From Gordonia phthalatica (GTDB lineage Bacteria > Actinomycetota > Actinomycetes > Mycobacteriales > Mycobacteriaceae), in contig NZ_CP011853.1 of NCBI RefSeq assembly GCF_001305675.1, positions 1,116,001 through 1,180,000 of the forward strand: DNA of 64,000 nt. The letters are read 5' to 3'. A program made the position numbers and the translations under genes. A model generated the notes under the pieces. It saw nothing but the letters and a program-made list of their open reading frames with translations, was not told the DNA's origin and searched no databases. Positions 27,998-36,742 of this stretch are shown piece after piece (within the stretch, counting starts at the first letter, position 1; every line of letters begins with the position of its first letter).

Positions 27998-28935
27998 AGC
28001 TTCCGCAGCCGCACGCGGTTGATCGCGTGATTGCCGTCCTTGCGGAGCACCAGTGTGGCGCGCGGGCGGGTCGGCAGGATGTTCTCGATCAGGTTGGGAC
28101 GGTTGATCGACGTCCAGATGTCGCGGGCCGCGATCGTCGCCTGCGCGTCGGTCAGCGACGAGTAGTAGTGGAAGTGCGATTCCGGGTCGGCGAACGAGCC
28201 GGTGCGCATCTGCAGGAACCGCGAGATGTACCACTTCTCGATGTCGGAGGTCTTGGCGTCGACGTACACCGAGAAGTCGAACAGATCCGAGACCGTCAGC
28301 GTGGGACCGGTCTGCAGCACGTTGAGGCCCTCGACGATCAGGATGTCGGGCTGCTGCACGGTGTGGACCACGTCGGGGACGATGTCGTAGGTGACGTGGT
28401 CGTAGACCGGGGCGGTGACCAGGGGATTGCCGGACTTCACCTCGGTGACGAAGCGCAGGAGCGCGCGGCGGTCGTAGGACTCGGGAAAGCCCTTGCGGTG
28501 CATGATGCCTCGACGCTCCAGCTCCGCGGTCGGCAGCAGGAAACCGTCGGTGGTGATGAGGTCCACCTTCGGGTGCGTCTCCCAGCGGGACAGTAGCGTC
28601 GCGAGGACGCGCGCGGTGGTCGACTTGCCGACGGCCACCGACCCGGCGATGCCGATCACGAAGGGCACCTGGCGGTTTCGCTGGCGCTGGCCGAGGAACG
28701 TCGACGTGGCAGCGAAGAGTCGCTGCCTGGCCTCCACCTGCAGGTGGATGAGGCGAGACAGCGGCAGGTAGACCTCGGCGACCTCGTTGAGGTCGATCTG
28801 CTCACCCAGGCCGACGAGCTTCTCGAGCTCGGACTCGTTCAGCACCATCGGCATCGACTGTCGCAGTGCACGCCACTGCGTTCGGTCGAGTTCGAGGTAC
28901 AGCCCGGGATCGCGGTCGTGCGAAAGACGCGCCAT
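27994..28935 (-). CDS. coaA: Type I pantothenate kinase
   Basis: A 313-residue prokaryotic type I pantothenate kinase, which phosphorylates pantothenate in the first committed step of CoA synthesis. The P-loop is GIAGSVAVGKSTTARVL (Walker A at about 98-105). DLITTDGFLLPTAELERRGIMHRKGFPESYD and DILIVEGLNVLQTGP carry the catalytic Asp and the substrate-binding residues. The ATG at 28935 gives MARLSHDRDPGLYLELDRTQW, as in mycobacterial CoaA. It matches Rv1092c. It has no room for a terminator because the end overlaps ybaK. Confidence 0.96.
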   Translation of the reverse strand: MARLSHDRDPGLYLELDRTQWRALRQSMPMVLNESELEKLVGLGEQIDLNEVAEVYLPLSRLIHLQVEARQRLFAATSTFLGQRQRNRQVPFVIGIAGSVAVGKSTTARVLATLLSRWETHPKVDLITTDGFLLPTAELERRGIMHRKGFPESYDRRALLRFVTEVKSGNPLVTAPVYDHVTYDIVPDVVHTVQQPDILIVEGLNVLQTGPTLTVSDLFDFSVYVDAKTSDIEKWYISRFLQMRTGSFADPESHFHYYSSLTDAQATIAARDIWTSINRPNLIENILPTRPRATLVLRKDGNHAINRVRLRKL

Positions 28936-28993
28936 GGACCGATAGGTTACTAGCCCGCGTTACGCGAATCTGATCACCGGTAGCTTTGGTCAC

Positions 28994-30214
28994 ATGAATG
29001 CTGCCGCGGATCCCGTCGTCGAGTACCTGCGCCTGGGCTTGGCGTTCGATCGGATCGAGGAGGGGTTCGTCGACGCGTACACCGGTGATCCGGCGTTGCG
29101 GGTGGAGTCGGAGAACGCGCCGGCACCCGATCCCGCCGAGTTGGTACGCCGGGCCCGGGCCCTGCACGACGAGCTCCCCGCCGGGCTGCCCGCCGACCGT
29201 GCCGAGTTCGTCGGCTCGCACCTGCGGGCGCTGGAGTGCTCGGCCCGCAAGTTCGCGGGGGAGGAGGTCGGCTTCGTCGACGAGGTGCACGCCTACTTCG
29301 ACGTGCGGATCGAGCCCGGCGACGAGGACGTCTACCGACAGGCGCACGCGCGGATGGCCGACGCGCTCGGCGTTCCCGGCGCCACCGGCGACCAGTTGCG
29401 CGACGCCTACACCGCGTACCGGCGGGCCGACGAGATCCCCGCGAACCTCGTCTCCCAGCTGATCCACGAGTTCTCCGGCAGCCTCCGCGAGACCGTCCGC
29501 CGCGAGTTCCCGCTGCCCGACGGCGAGGTCGTCGACTTCGAGGTCGTCAGCGACAAGCCGTGGTCGGGCTTCAACTACTACCTGGGTGACTACCGCTCCA
29601 AGGTCGCCGTCAACACAGATCTGCCGCAGTACATGTCGTCGCTGCCCGGGCTGATCGCCCACGAGGCCTACCCGGGTCACCACACCGAGCACTGCCGCAA
29701 AGAGCAGCGTCTGGTCGGGACCGGCCAGTCGGAGCACACCATCTTCCTCGTCAACACCCCGCAGTGCCTGATGGCCGAGGGCCTCGCCGATCATGCGCTC
29801 GCCGCCGCGATGGGCACGTCGTGGCAGGAGTGGGCGGCCGAGATCTACGCCGACTTCGGGCTCCGCTTCGACGCCGAGCGCGCGCGGGCGGTCTCTACCG
29901 CGGCGGCCGGACTGATCCGGGTCCGACAGGACGCCGCGCTGGCCCTGCACGACCGCCACGAGAGCGTCGACGACGTCGCGCTGTTCCTGCAGCGTTGGCT
30001 GCTGGTGGCGCCCGACCGTGCGCGGCAGATGCTCCGCTTCCTCACTTCGCCGCTGTGGCGCGCCTACATCTCCACCTACGTCGAGGGATACGCCCTGCTG
30101 GAACAGTGGCTCGACGAGGCGGGACCCGCCGGACCGGCGCGGCTGGCACGCTTCGGTCGGCTGCTCGACGAGCCCCTCACCCCGGGCGTGCTACGCAGGG
30201 AACTCTCCGCATAG
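28994..30214 (+). CDS. DUF885 family putative metallopeptidase
   Basis: 406 residues. The central HEAYPGHHTEH (223-233) is a gluzincin-like zinc motif with extra histidines, and ECLMAEGLADHAL-type sequence (MAEGLADHALAAAMG) near 260 provides the likely third ligand. The C-terminal FLTSPLWRAYISTYVEGYALLEQWL resembles the DUF885 end. There is no signal peptide, so it is cytosolic. Genes of this kind also precede glyA in related genomes. Peptidase activity is inferred from the motif only. Confidence 0.82.
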   Translation: MNAAADPVVEYLRLGLAFDRIEEGFVDAYTGDPALRVESENAPAPDPAELVRRARALHDELPAGLPADRAEFVGSHLRALECSARKFAGEEVGFVDEVHAYFDVRIEPGDEDVYRQAHARMADALGVPGATGDQLRDAYTAYRRADEIPANLVSQLIHEFSGSLRETVRREFPLPDGEVVDFEVVSDKPWSGFNYYLGDYRSKVAVNTDLPQYMSSLPGLIAHEAYPGHHTEHCRKEQRLVGTGQSEHTIFLVNTPQCLMAEGLADHALAAAMGTSWQEWAAEIYADFGLRFDAERARAVSTAAAGLIRVRQDAALALHDRHESVDDVALFLQRWLLVAPDRARQMLRFLTSPLWRAYISTYVEGYALLEQWLDEAGPAGPARLARFGRLLDEPLTPGVLRRELSA

Positions 30215-30225
30215 AATCGGAGCCC

Positions 30226-31515
30226 ATGAGCCTGTTTTCCCAGTCCCTTGCCGACCTGGATCCCGACGTCGCCGCCGCCATGAATGGAGAGCTGTCGCGT
30301 CAGCGCGACACGCTCGAGATGATCGCCTCGGAGAACTTCGTTCCCCGTGCCGTCCTGCAGGCGCAGGGCAGCGTGCTCACCAACAAGTACGCCGAGGGCT
30401 ACCCCGGTCGCCGCTACTACGGCGGCTGCGAGCACGTCGACGTCATCGAGGACATCGCGCGGGCACGCGCCAAGGAACTGTTCGGCGCCGAGTTCGCCAA
30501 CGTGCAGTCGCACGCCGGCGCACAGGCCAACGCCGCAGTCCTGCAGGCCCTCATGGAGCCCGGTGAGACCCTCCTCGGCCTCGACCTCGCCCACGGCGGT
30601 CACCTGACCCACGGCATGCGACTCAACTTCTCGGGCAAGCTCTACGAGAACGCCTTCTACGGCGTCAGCAAGGAAGACTTCCGGATCGACATGGACGAGG
30701 TGCGCAAGATCGCCCTCGACACCAAGCCGAAGGTGATCGTCGCCGGCTGGTCGGCCTACCCGCGCACCCTCGACTTCGCGGCGTTCCGCGAGATCGCCGA
30801 CGAGGTCGGCGCGCACCTCTGGGTCGACATGGCGCACTTCGCCGGCCTCGTCGCCGCCGGTCTGCACCCCAGCCCCGTGCCGCACGCCGACGTCGTCTCG
30901 ACCACCGTCCACAAGACCCTCGGCGGCCCGCGTTCCGGCATGATCCTCGCCAAGAAGGAGTGGGCCAAGAAGCTGAACTCGGCCGTCTTCCCGGGTCAGC
31001 AGGGCGGACCGCTCATGCACGTCGTCGCCGCCAAGGCCGTTGCGCTGAAGATCGCCGCGAGCGAGGAGTTCGCCGAGCGTCAGCGCCGCACCCTGTCGGG
31101 CGCCAAGATCCTCGCCGAGCGGCTGACCGGTGACGACGTCGCCAAGGCCGGCGTCTCGGTCCTCACCGGCGGCACCGACGTTCACCTGGTACTCGTCGAC
31201 CTGCGGAACTCCGCGCTCGACGGCCAGCAGGCCGAGGACCTCCTCCACGAGGTCGGCATCACGGTGAACCGCAACGCCGTCCCGTTCGACCCGCGCCCGC
31301 CGATGGTCACCTCGGGCCTGCGCATCGGCACCCCGGCGCTCGCGACCCGCGGCTTCGGCGACGCCGAGTTCACCGAGGTCGCCGACATCATCGGCACCGC
31401 CCTCGCAGCAGGCAAGTCCGCCGACGTCTCCGCGCTGCGCGCCCGCGTCAGCAAGCTCGCGCTCGACATCCCGCTGTACGACGGCCTCGAAGGCTGGGGA
31501 ATGATGGGCTCGTAA
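30226..31515 (+). CDS. glyA: Serine hydroxymethyltransferase
   Basis: A 429-residue PLP enzyme interconverting serine and glycine with transfer of the one-carbon unit to tetrahydrofolate. The PLP lysine is K230 in VVSTTVHKTLGGPRSGMI. Other motifs are SENFVPRAVLQAQGSVLTNKYAEGYPGRRYYGG, VQSHAGAQANAAV and HLWVDMAHFAGLVA. The true start is ATG 30226 (MSLFSQSLADLDPDV); the frame is open far upstream through the previous gene, but that part is not homologous. It follows the DUF885 gene by 11 bp, so the two are probably co-transcribed. It matches Rv1093. Confidence 0.97.
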   Translation: MSLFSQSLADLDPDVAAAMNGELSRQRDTLEMIASENFVPRAVLQAQGSVLTNKYAEGYPGRRYYGGCEHVDVIEDIARARAKELFGAEFANVQSHAGAQANAAVLQALMEPGETLLGLDLAHGGHLTHGMRLNFSGKLYENAFYGVSKEDFRIDMDEVRKIALDTKPKVIVAGWSAYPRTLDFAAFREIADEVGAHLWVDMAHFAGLVAAGLHPSPVPHADVVSTTVHKTLGGPRSGMILAKKEWAKKLNSAVFPGQQGGPLMHVVAAKAVALKIAASEEFAERQRRTLSGAKILAERLTGDDVAKAGVSVLTGGTDVHLVLVDLRNSALDGQQAEDLLHEVGITVNRNAVPFDPRPPMVTSGLRIGTPALATRGFGDAEFTEVADIIGTALAAGKSADVSALRARVSKLALDIPLYDGLEGWGMMGS

Positions 31516-31563
31516 TCCTCCGCTCGCTTCTCGAGCGAGCGAAGCGAGTCGAAACCTCGCATA

Positions 31564-31596
31564 GGCGGCCCTCATCGGTTAACGGTGCGGGCCGCC
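31564..31596 (+). terminator. Hairpin after glyA
   Basis: The arms GGCGGCCC (31564-31571) and GGGCCGCC (31589-31596) lie in the 100-bp gap before desA2. A second small stem (CTCGCTTC/GAAGCGAG) sits at 31523-31548. Confidence 0.5.
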
Positions 31597-31616
31597 TGTC
31601 GTTTAGGGTGGGTTCC

Positions 31617-32489
31617 GTGGCCGTACTGAGCAATGAAGACCTGATCAATGCGCTGGAGAAGGCGCTTCCCGAAATCGCGGAAGAGCACGCCGAAGGCGCG
31701 ATCGCGTGGACCCCGTCGGACCTGGTGCCGTGGGACCTCGGTCGCAACTTCGCCTTCCTCGGCGGCGAGGACTACGTCCCGGAGGATTCGACGCTGTCGG
31801 ACACCGCGGCCGCCGGTCTCCTCGCGCTGCTGCTGACCAAGGACAACCTGCCGTCGTTCCACCGCGTGCTGGCCATGCACTTCCCGGCGTTCTCCGACTG
31901 GCGTCAGCTGGTCGGCGTGTGGACCGCCGAAGACAACCGCCACTCCATCGTGCTGCGCGACTACCTGGTCGTGACCCGCGCCGTCGACCCGGCCGACGCC
32001 GAGACCCGCCGCCGCATCCACATCGTCGCCGGCTGGCGGCAGAGCCCCGAGGCCGTCGAGGACCTCGGCCCGATGGACGTCCTCGCGCTCCTGGCCGTGC
32101 ACGAGAACCAGAGCGTCGTCTTTGCCGACAAGCTGATCGCCCATGCCGAGGACGACGTCCTCAAGCAGATCGTCTCCAAGATCCGGACCGACGACGCCGT
32201 CCAGGCCGCCACCTTCCAAGCATTCCTCATGGCCGGCATGGTCGCCGACCAGGAGGCGACCATCGTCGCCGTCGACAAGGCGCTGGCCGGCATCGAGCAC
32301 ATCGGTTCCGACGTCGCGGACTTCGACTCGTACCGCGAGTTCATCTCCGACTTCGAGGACGCGTCCACCGACGCCGCGATCGCCGCGAAGCTGGCCGACG
32401 AGCTGAAGCTCGAGAGCGTTCAGGAACTCAGCGACGAGGCCGAGGCCGCGCGTCAGCGGATCCTGGCGCTCGCCGCCGGCAAGGCCTGA
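31617..32489 (+). CDS. desA2: DesA2-like acyl-ACP desaturase homologue
   Basis: 290 residues with the four-helix-bundle architecture of plant-type acyl-ACP desaturases, in the place of Rv1094 (desA2) after glyA. By eye against the plant enzyme, several diiron ligands differ. The TEE-type first ligand is in LLLTKDNLPSFH (Asp76), the EENRH motif reads AEDNRHSIVL (Asp106, His109), Glu163 in VHENQSV is kept, and the EKRH motif is replaced by TDDAVQAA (Asp193, Gln196). This suggests an altered or inactive metal site, a point also raised for DesA2 of M. tuberculosis. GTG 31617 is chosen; GTG 31608 in frame is an alternative. Confidence 0.85.
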   Translation: MAVLSNEDLINALEKALPEIAEEHAEGAIAWTPSDLVPWDLGRNFAFLGGEDYVPEDSTLSDTAAAGLLALLLTKDNLPSFHRVLAMHFPAFSDWRQLVGVWTAEDNRHSIVLRDYLVVTRAVDPADAETRRRIHIVAGWRQSPEAVEDLGPMDVLALLAVHENQSVVFADKLIAHAEDDVLKQIVSKIRTDDAVQAATFQAFLMAGMVADQEATIVAVDKALAGIEHIGSDVADFDSYREFISDFEDASTDAAIAAKLADELKLESVQELSDEAEAARQRILALAAGKA

Positions 32490-32902
32490 TCAGTCCCAGT
32501 AGCACTCCGGCCGTGCGACGACCCGCACACGGGCGTCGAGCGGCCGGAGTTCTGTCGTCTGTGCTCGCTGGGGCCGACGGTGCTGGTGAGGTGTGAGGCC
32601 ATGGGTGAGGCGGGGGAGCGGTCGGGGCGACCTCGTGGCCACCTGATGTTCGTCGGTATGTCGCATGTTGGTCCCCGTCGCTTGGTGTGATCCCGCGTAC
32701 GTTGACGACAACGGGCCGCGGGGAAGCGGTTCGTTCGGGAGGTTCGATTCGTGAACGACGCAGGAGTCGCGAGAGAGCCGGCCCCGGCTCTCGCCGAGGT
32801 CCGCTGACCGCCTCACGGCGGGCAGGGGGAGGCACGAGCCGACCGGCTGCTCAAGACAACATGGTTCCGTGCGGGGCCCGCATGGACGCCTAGGAGTCCG
32901 AC
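32490..32902 (+). promoter_or_regulatory. 413-bp gene-free leader before phoH2 with hairpins and short frames
   Basis: A hairpin with outer arms ACTCCGGCCG/CGGCCGGAGT (about 32505-32551) follows desA2 and is probably its terminator. Further on, an 18-codon frame at 32751-32807 (GTG with GGGAGG eight bases upstream) overlaps a GAGAGCC/GGCTCTC stem at 32773-32792. Another stem, CCGCC/GGCGG, follows at 32808-32821. A longer Arg-rich frame (32687-32893) ends 9 bp before phoH2. The spacing suggests a structured 5' leader; I cannot assign it to a known riboswitch class. Confidence 0.45.
32687..32893 (+). CDS. Possible PhoAT-like upstream ORF of phoH2 (low confidence)
   Basis: A 68-codon frame from GTG 32687, ending in TAG at 32891-32893. 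The TAG forms part of the AGGAG ribosome site of phoH2. The product would be very Arg/Gly-rich (IRERRRSRERAGPGSRRG). In mycobacteria phoH2 is reported to be co-expressed with a short upstream antitoxin gene, phoAT, which prompts this call. Codon usage is not convincingly coding, and the shorter internal frame MVPCGARMDA (32861-32893) could be the translated part instead. Confidence 0.25.
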   Translation: MIPRTLTTTGRGEAVRSGGSIRERRRSRERAGPGSRRGPLTASRRAGGGTSRPAAQDNMVPCGARMDA

Positions 32903-34222
32903 GTGACCGCACGCACCCCCGCTGTTCGCACCTATGTCCTCGACACCTCCGTTCTGCTGTCCGACCCGTGGGCGGTGACCCGCTTCGCCGAGCACCACGT
33001 GGTGCTCCCACTGGTCGTCATCTCGGAGCTCGAGGGCAAACGGCACCACAGCGAGCTCGGCTGGTTCGCCCGCCAAGCGCTACGCCTGCTCGACGATCTG
33101 CGCGTGAAGCACGAGCGCCTCGACATCGCCATCCCGATCGGCGACGACGGCGGCACCGTGCAGGTGGAGCTCAACCACACCGATCCCGCCGTGCTGCCCG
33201 CCGGCTTCCGCAACGAGACCAACGACTCCCGCATCCTCGCGTGCGCGCTGAACCTGCGTGCCGAGGGCAAGGACGTCACCCTGGTCTCGAAGGACACTCC
33301 GCTGCGCGTCAAGGCGGGCGCCGTCGGCCTGGCCGCCGACGAGTACCACGCGCAGGACGTCGTCGTCTCCGGCTGGACCGGCATGGACGAGGTGGACGTC
33401 GCCGACACCGCGATCGATGCGCTCTTCGCCGACGGCCTCATCGATCTCGACGAGGCCCGCGACCTGCCCTGCCACACCGGGCTCCGACTCCTCGGCAACG
33501 GGCAGAGTGCTCTCGGCCGGGTCACCGACACCAAGCAGGTGCAGCTGGTCCGCGGCGACCGCGAGGCGTTCGGCCTGCGTGGCCGGTCCGCCGAGCAGCG
33601 CGTCGCCCTCGACCTGCTGCTCGACGAGTCGGTCGGCATCGTCTCCCTCGGCGGCAAGGCGGGCACCGGCAAGTCGGCGCTCGCGCTGTGCGCCGGACTC
33701 GAAGCAGTTCTGGAGCGGCGCACGCACCGCAAGGTGGTCGTGTTCCGGCCGCTGTACGCGGTCGGCGGTCAGCAGCTCGGCTACCTGCCCGGCAGCGAGG
33801 CCGAGAAGATGGGGCCGTGGGCGCAGGCGGTCTTCGACACCCTGGAGGGCCTCGTCTCCACCGAGGTCATCGACGAGGTCCTCGACCGCGGCATGCTCGA
33901 GGTGCTTCCGCTGACGCACATCCGCGGGCGATCGTTGCACGACTCGTTCGTCATCGTCGACGAGGCACAGTCGCTGGAGCGGAACGTGCTGCTCACCGTG
34001 CTCTCCCGCCTCGGTGCGGGCTCCCGCGTGGTGTTGACGCACGACGTCGCGCAGCGTGACAACCTGCGCGTCGGCCGCCACGACGGCGTCGCCGCGGTGA
34101 TCGAGAAGCTGAAGGGCCACCCGCTGTTCGCGCACATCACGCTGTCGCGCAGCGAGCGGTCGCCGATCGCCGCCCTCGTCACCGAGATGCTGGAGGAGTT
34201 CGCGCCCGGCGCGGGCGTGTAG
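32903..34222 (+). CDS. phoH2: PhoH2: PIN ribonuclease fused to PhoH ATPase
   Basis: 439 residues. The N-terminal PIN domain (about 1-150) has TYVLDTSVLLSDPWAV with the first catalytic Asp, VISELEGKR and NDSRILACALNL with further acidic residues. The C-terminal PhoH ATPase has Walker A GGKAGTGKSALAL (about 250-262), Walker B VIVDEAQSLERN (about 351) and the GSRVVLTHDVAQRD sensor. In mycobacteria PhoH2 is an ATP-dependent RNA helicase and sequence-specific ribonuclease of a toxin-antitoxin pair. It corresponds to Rv1095. The GTG at 32903 is preceded by AGGAG. A 17-bp hairpin follows. Confidence 0.93.
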   Translation: MTARTPAVRTYVLDTSVLLSDPWAVTRFAEHHVVLPLVVISELEGKRHHSELGWFARQALRLLDDLRVKHERLDIAIPIGDDGGTVQVELNHTDPAVLPAGFRNETNDSRILACALNLRAEGKDVTLVSKDTPLRVKAGAVGLAADEYHAQDVVVSGWTGMDEVDVADTAIDALFADGLIDLDEARDLPCHTGLRLLGNGQSALGRVTDTKQVQLVRGDREAFGLRGRSAEQRVALDLLLDESVGIVSLGGKAGTGKSALALCAGLEAVLERRTHRKVVVFRPLYAVGGQQLGYLPGSEAEKMGPWAQAVFDTLEGLVSTEVIDEVLDRGMLEVLPLTHIRGRSLHDSFVIVDEAQSLERNVLLTVLSRLGAGSRVVLTHDVAQRDNLRVGRHDGVAAVIEKLKGHPLFAHITLSRSERSPIAALVTEMLEEFAPGAGV

Positions 34223-34234
34223 TCCGAGCTACCG

Positions 34235-34305
34235 ACATCTGCGTCCCCGTGGCGCCCTCTCAAGGGCGATTTGCCCTCGGCAAGGGCTCACGGGGACGCA
34301 GATGT
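34235..34305. terminator. Long hairpin between convergent phoH2 and the methyltransferase gene
   Basis: The 17-bp perfect outer arms, ACATCTGCGTCCCCGTG (34235-34251) and its complement (34289-34305), enclose two GCCCTC..AAGGGC mini-stems. It ends 2 bp before the methyltransferase stop. Confidence 0.65.
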
Positions 34306-34307
34306 TT

Positions 34308-34922
34308 CTAGCCCTCGGAGTCGACGGCGTGCCGGAGGATCGACACCGCGAAATCGGCGTCGTCGTGCCAGGGGCGCAGATCCCAGGTCGCCAAGCGCAG
34401 CTCCAGAACCAGATCAGTCTCGGCGAGCGCGGCATCGAAGTCGGCCAGGGCGAGCTTCGCGACGTGGAAGCCGACCACCACTCTGCCGTCGGGCTTCAGG
34501 TGCTCACCGAGTCGGCGCAGCACCTCCGATTCGGTGTCCGGTGCGACGAATGCGAGCACATTGCCCGCGCAGACGATCGCGTCGAAACGGGTGCGGGTGC
34601 CGTCGGTCTCGCGGATGTCGAGTTTGGCGAGGTCGCCGAGCAGCCACTCCGGGCCGGGATGGTCGGCCTCGGCGGCGGCGATCAGGACGGGATCGACGTC
34701 GACTCCCGTGACGTGGTGCCCGACCGAATGCAGGTATCCGCCCACGCGGCCGGGCCCGCACCCGGCGTCGAGCAGTCGCGAGCCGCGGCCGACCATCGCG
34801 TCGATCATCCGCGCCTCGCCGGCCAGATCGGCGCCGTCGGCCGCCATCTCGCGAAAGCGCTGGACATACCACTCGCTGTGGCCGGGTGCGGTGTCGGTGA
34901 TCCACCGGGGAGCAGGCGTCAT
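34308..34922 (-). CDS. Class I SAM-dependent methyltransferase
   Basis: 204 residues. The SAM-binding motif I is SRLLDAGCGPGRVGGYLHSVG, followed by the acidic end of beta-2 in HVTGVDVDPVLIAAA and motif IV-like FDAIVCAGNVLAFV. The fold is a methyltransferase type 11/25 domain. The ATG at 34922 (MTPAPRWITDTAPGHSEWYVQRF) is preferred to an in-frame upstream codon. The substrate is unknown and the neighbours give no pathway. It is divergent from the L,D-transpeptidase gene. Confidence 0.85.
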   Translation of the reverse strand: MTPAPRWITDTAPGHSEWYVQRFREMAADGADLAGEARMIDAMVGRGSRLLDAGCGPGRVGGYLHSVGHHVTGVDVDPVLIAAAEADHPGPEWLLGDLAKLDIRETDGTRTRFDAIVCAGNVLAFVAPDTESEVLRRLGEHLKPDGRVVVGFHVAKLALADFDAALAETDLVLELRLATWDLRPWHDDADFAVSILRHAVDSEG

Positions 34923-35077
34923 GGCCTCCACCGTAGCCCGACCGTGCATGCGTCGGGGACGTCGGAATCGACCTGTTCCGGCTGCTCACGGATCAGTTGC
35001 AGAAAGGTGACGATGGTCTCCGCGGGTGGCATCGGTCCGGTTCGAACTGGCACACTGAGGTGGTGCTGAAGTTACTG

Positions 35078-35950
35078 ATGAGGCGAATGTTAGAACTGGG
35101 GTTTGCGTTTGCAGCGCTCCTCGGAGCACTTGTCGTGGGGGTTGGACAAGCGGCAGCGGTCCCGCAGACTGCACCGTCGACCGGGTCTGACAGCATCACC
35201 GCGCTACTCGACAACCTGCTCAAGGGGCTGACTCAGCCGGGTGCACCCGCCGTGCCCGGTGCCGCGGAGACCTCGCAGATGATCGTCGCGACCGCACCGG
35301 TCGCGACATCGCAGACCGCGATGCTGACCGCGTTCGAGAAGGACGCGACCGGAACGTGGAAGCCGGTCGAGGGCATCGGACCGACCAAGGCGATGCTCGG
35401 TGAGAAGGGCATGGGCAAGGCGCAGGACAACGTGTCCCGCACCCCGGAGGGCACCTTCCCGCTCAACATCGCGTTCGGGCGTCAGGACAAGCCTGAAGGC
35501 ACCAAGATGGAGTACTTCAAGACCACTCCGCGTGACTGGTGGGACTCGAACGAGAAGTCGCCGACCTACAACACGCACGTCCAGTCCGACACCAGCCCGG
35601 GTGGCGACAGTGAGAATCTGTACAACATCGGTCCGGTGTACGACTACGCGGTCAACATCAACCACAACCCGACTCGCACGCCGGGCGACGCATCTGCGAT
35701 CTTCCTGCACGTGACCGACGGCAAGCCCACCCAGGGCTGCGTGGCGATCGCGCGCGAGGAGATGGTGAAGATCCTGCAGTGGCTGGATCCCGCCAAGAAC
35801 CCGAAGATGACCATCGGCGTCAACATCGATGCGCCGAAGGACGTTCCGAACGCTCAGGCGGACAAGCTTCCGGGCGCGGACGTGATCGGCGGCGTCGTGG
35901 GCAACCTCGCCAACCTGATCCCGACCCTGCTGGCGGGCTCAGCGTCCTGA
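35078..35950 (+). CDS. Exported L,D-transpeptidase (YkuD-like) family protein
   Basis: About 290 residues. An N-terminal signal peptide (MRRMLELGFAFAALLGALVVG, cleavage near GQAAAVP) is followed by a YkuD-type domain. The catalytic motif HVTDGKPTQGCVAIAR has H211 and the nucleophile C221; the SRTPEGTFPLNIAFG segment is the usual substrate-loop start. Such enzymes make or modify 3-3 peptidoglycan cross-links in the mycolate cell wall; the distant domain form may also act as a carboxypeptidase. The start is uncertain: GTG 35060/35063 are in frame, but ATG 35078 gives a good signal peptide. A terminator follows. Confidence 0.82.
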   Translation: MRRMLELGFAFAALLGALVVGVGQAAAVPQTAPSTGSDSITALLDNLLKGLTQPGAPAVPGAAETSQMIVATAPVATSQTAMLTAFEKDATGTWKPVEGIGPTKAMLGEKGMGKAQDNVSRTPEGTFPLNIAFGRQDKPEGTKMEYFKTTPRDWWDSNEKSPTYNTHVQSDTSPGGDSENLYNIGPVYDYAVNINHNPTRTPGDASAIFLHVTDGKPTQGCVAIAREEMVKILQWLDPAKNPKMTIGVNIDAPKDVPNAQADKLPGADVIGGVVGNLANLIPTLLAGSAS

Positions 35951-35976
35951 GATAGTCACAAGCCACATCGGTGAAC

Positions 35977-36009
35977 CCGGGGCCGTACGCGAAAAGCGTG
36001 CGGCCCCGG
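35977..36009. terminator. Hairpin terminator between the L,D-transpeptidase and deacetylase genes
   Basis: The arms CCGGGGCCG-T-ACGC and its complement surround a GAAAA loop, 27 bp after the transpeptidase stop and 21 bp before the convergent gene's stop. Confidence 0.75.
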
Positions 36010-36029
36010 TGCTGTCGTTTGGGCGGGGG

Positions 36030-36713
36030 CTACGCCTTCGGTCGGATCTGTTCGAAGCCCGATGCGTGGGCGGCGGCGAAGCCGTCGATCGGTTCGGTGG
36101 ACCACTCCACCTGCCGGCGTGCCTGCGTCTCGACGGGGGTCTCCGGATCCAGGACCTCCAGGTACACCTTGTGGCAGGTCAGCGATTCGACGGCCTTCTC
36201 GGTGTACCCGGTGACGTCCACGGCGTGCGTGGGGTTCGGTCCGTTCCAGTAGACGGTCGAGCGAGCGTTCGGCAGTTCGTCGTGCGCGTCGATGACGGCA
36301 GCCGCGAACTCGATGTGATCACGCTGGTTCGGCGGCTTGCCCTCGCCCCAGCCCGGTCCGCCGTACGTGCAGAGGATGACGTCGGGGTCGACCCGCTCGA
36401 CCACCTCGGTGATCTTCGCGCGCAGTTCCGGCGAGTTGAAGACCTCGCTGTCGGGGAAGCCCCAGAACTCCACCTCGGTCACGCCGACGACGGCGGCCGA
36501 CGCGATCTGCTCGCCCTCGCGCAGCGGGCCTGCCTCGGCGGCGTCCATGCCCTGGATGCCGACCTCGCCACTGGTCGCGAGGCCGTAGACCACGCGCTTG
36601 CCCTCGGCCGTCCACCGTGCCACCGCGGCGGCCATGCCGTACTCGGGATCATCGGGGTGGGCGACGAGGACGAGGGCCGTCGACCAGTCGGACGGAAACG
36701 TTGCTGGTGTCAT
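36030..36713 (-). CDS. PIG-L/LmbE-family deacetylase
   Basis: 227 residues. The zinc-site motif is LVAHPDDPEYGMAAA (His and Asp ligands), with NQRDHIEFAAAVIDAH providing the third histidine and LATSGEVG in the conserved GE position. It resembles the LmbE/MshB fold and is a relative of mca, but lacks the mca-specific C-terminus. Likely role: deacetylation of an N-acetylated sugar or small molecule. I use ATG 36713 (MTPATFPSDWS); a GTG at 36722 is in frame. The substrate is unknown. Confidence 0.85.
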   Translation of the reverse strand: MTPATFPSDWSTALVLVAHPDDPEYGMAAAVARWTAEGKRVVYGLATSGEVGIQGMDAAEAGPLREGEQIASAAVVGVTEVEFWGFPDSEVFNSPELRAKITEVVERVDPDVILCTYGGPGWGEGKPPNQRDHIEFAAAVIDAHDELPNARSTVYWNGPNPTHAVDVTGYTEKAVESLTCHKVYLEVLDPETPVETQARRQVEWSTEPIDGFAAAHASGFEQIRPKA

Positions 36714-36742
36714 GGTGGCCACGGTACCGCGAGTGACGGCGT

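Noticed and set aside
29764..30225. Upstream extension of glyA across the DUF885 gene
   Set aside because: The open frame is only a shadow of the DUF885 gene; the serine hydroxymethyltransferase fold begins at ATG 30226.
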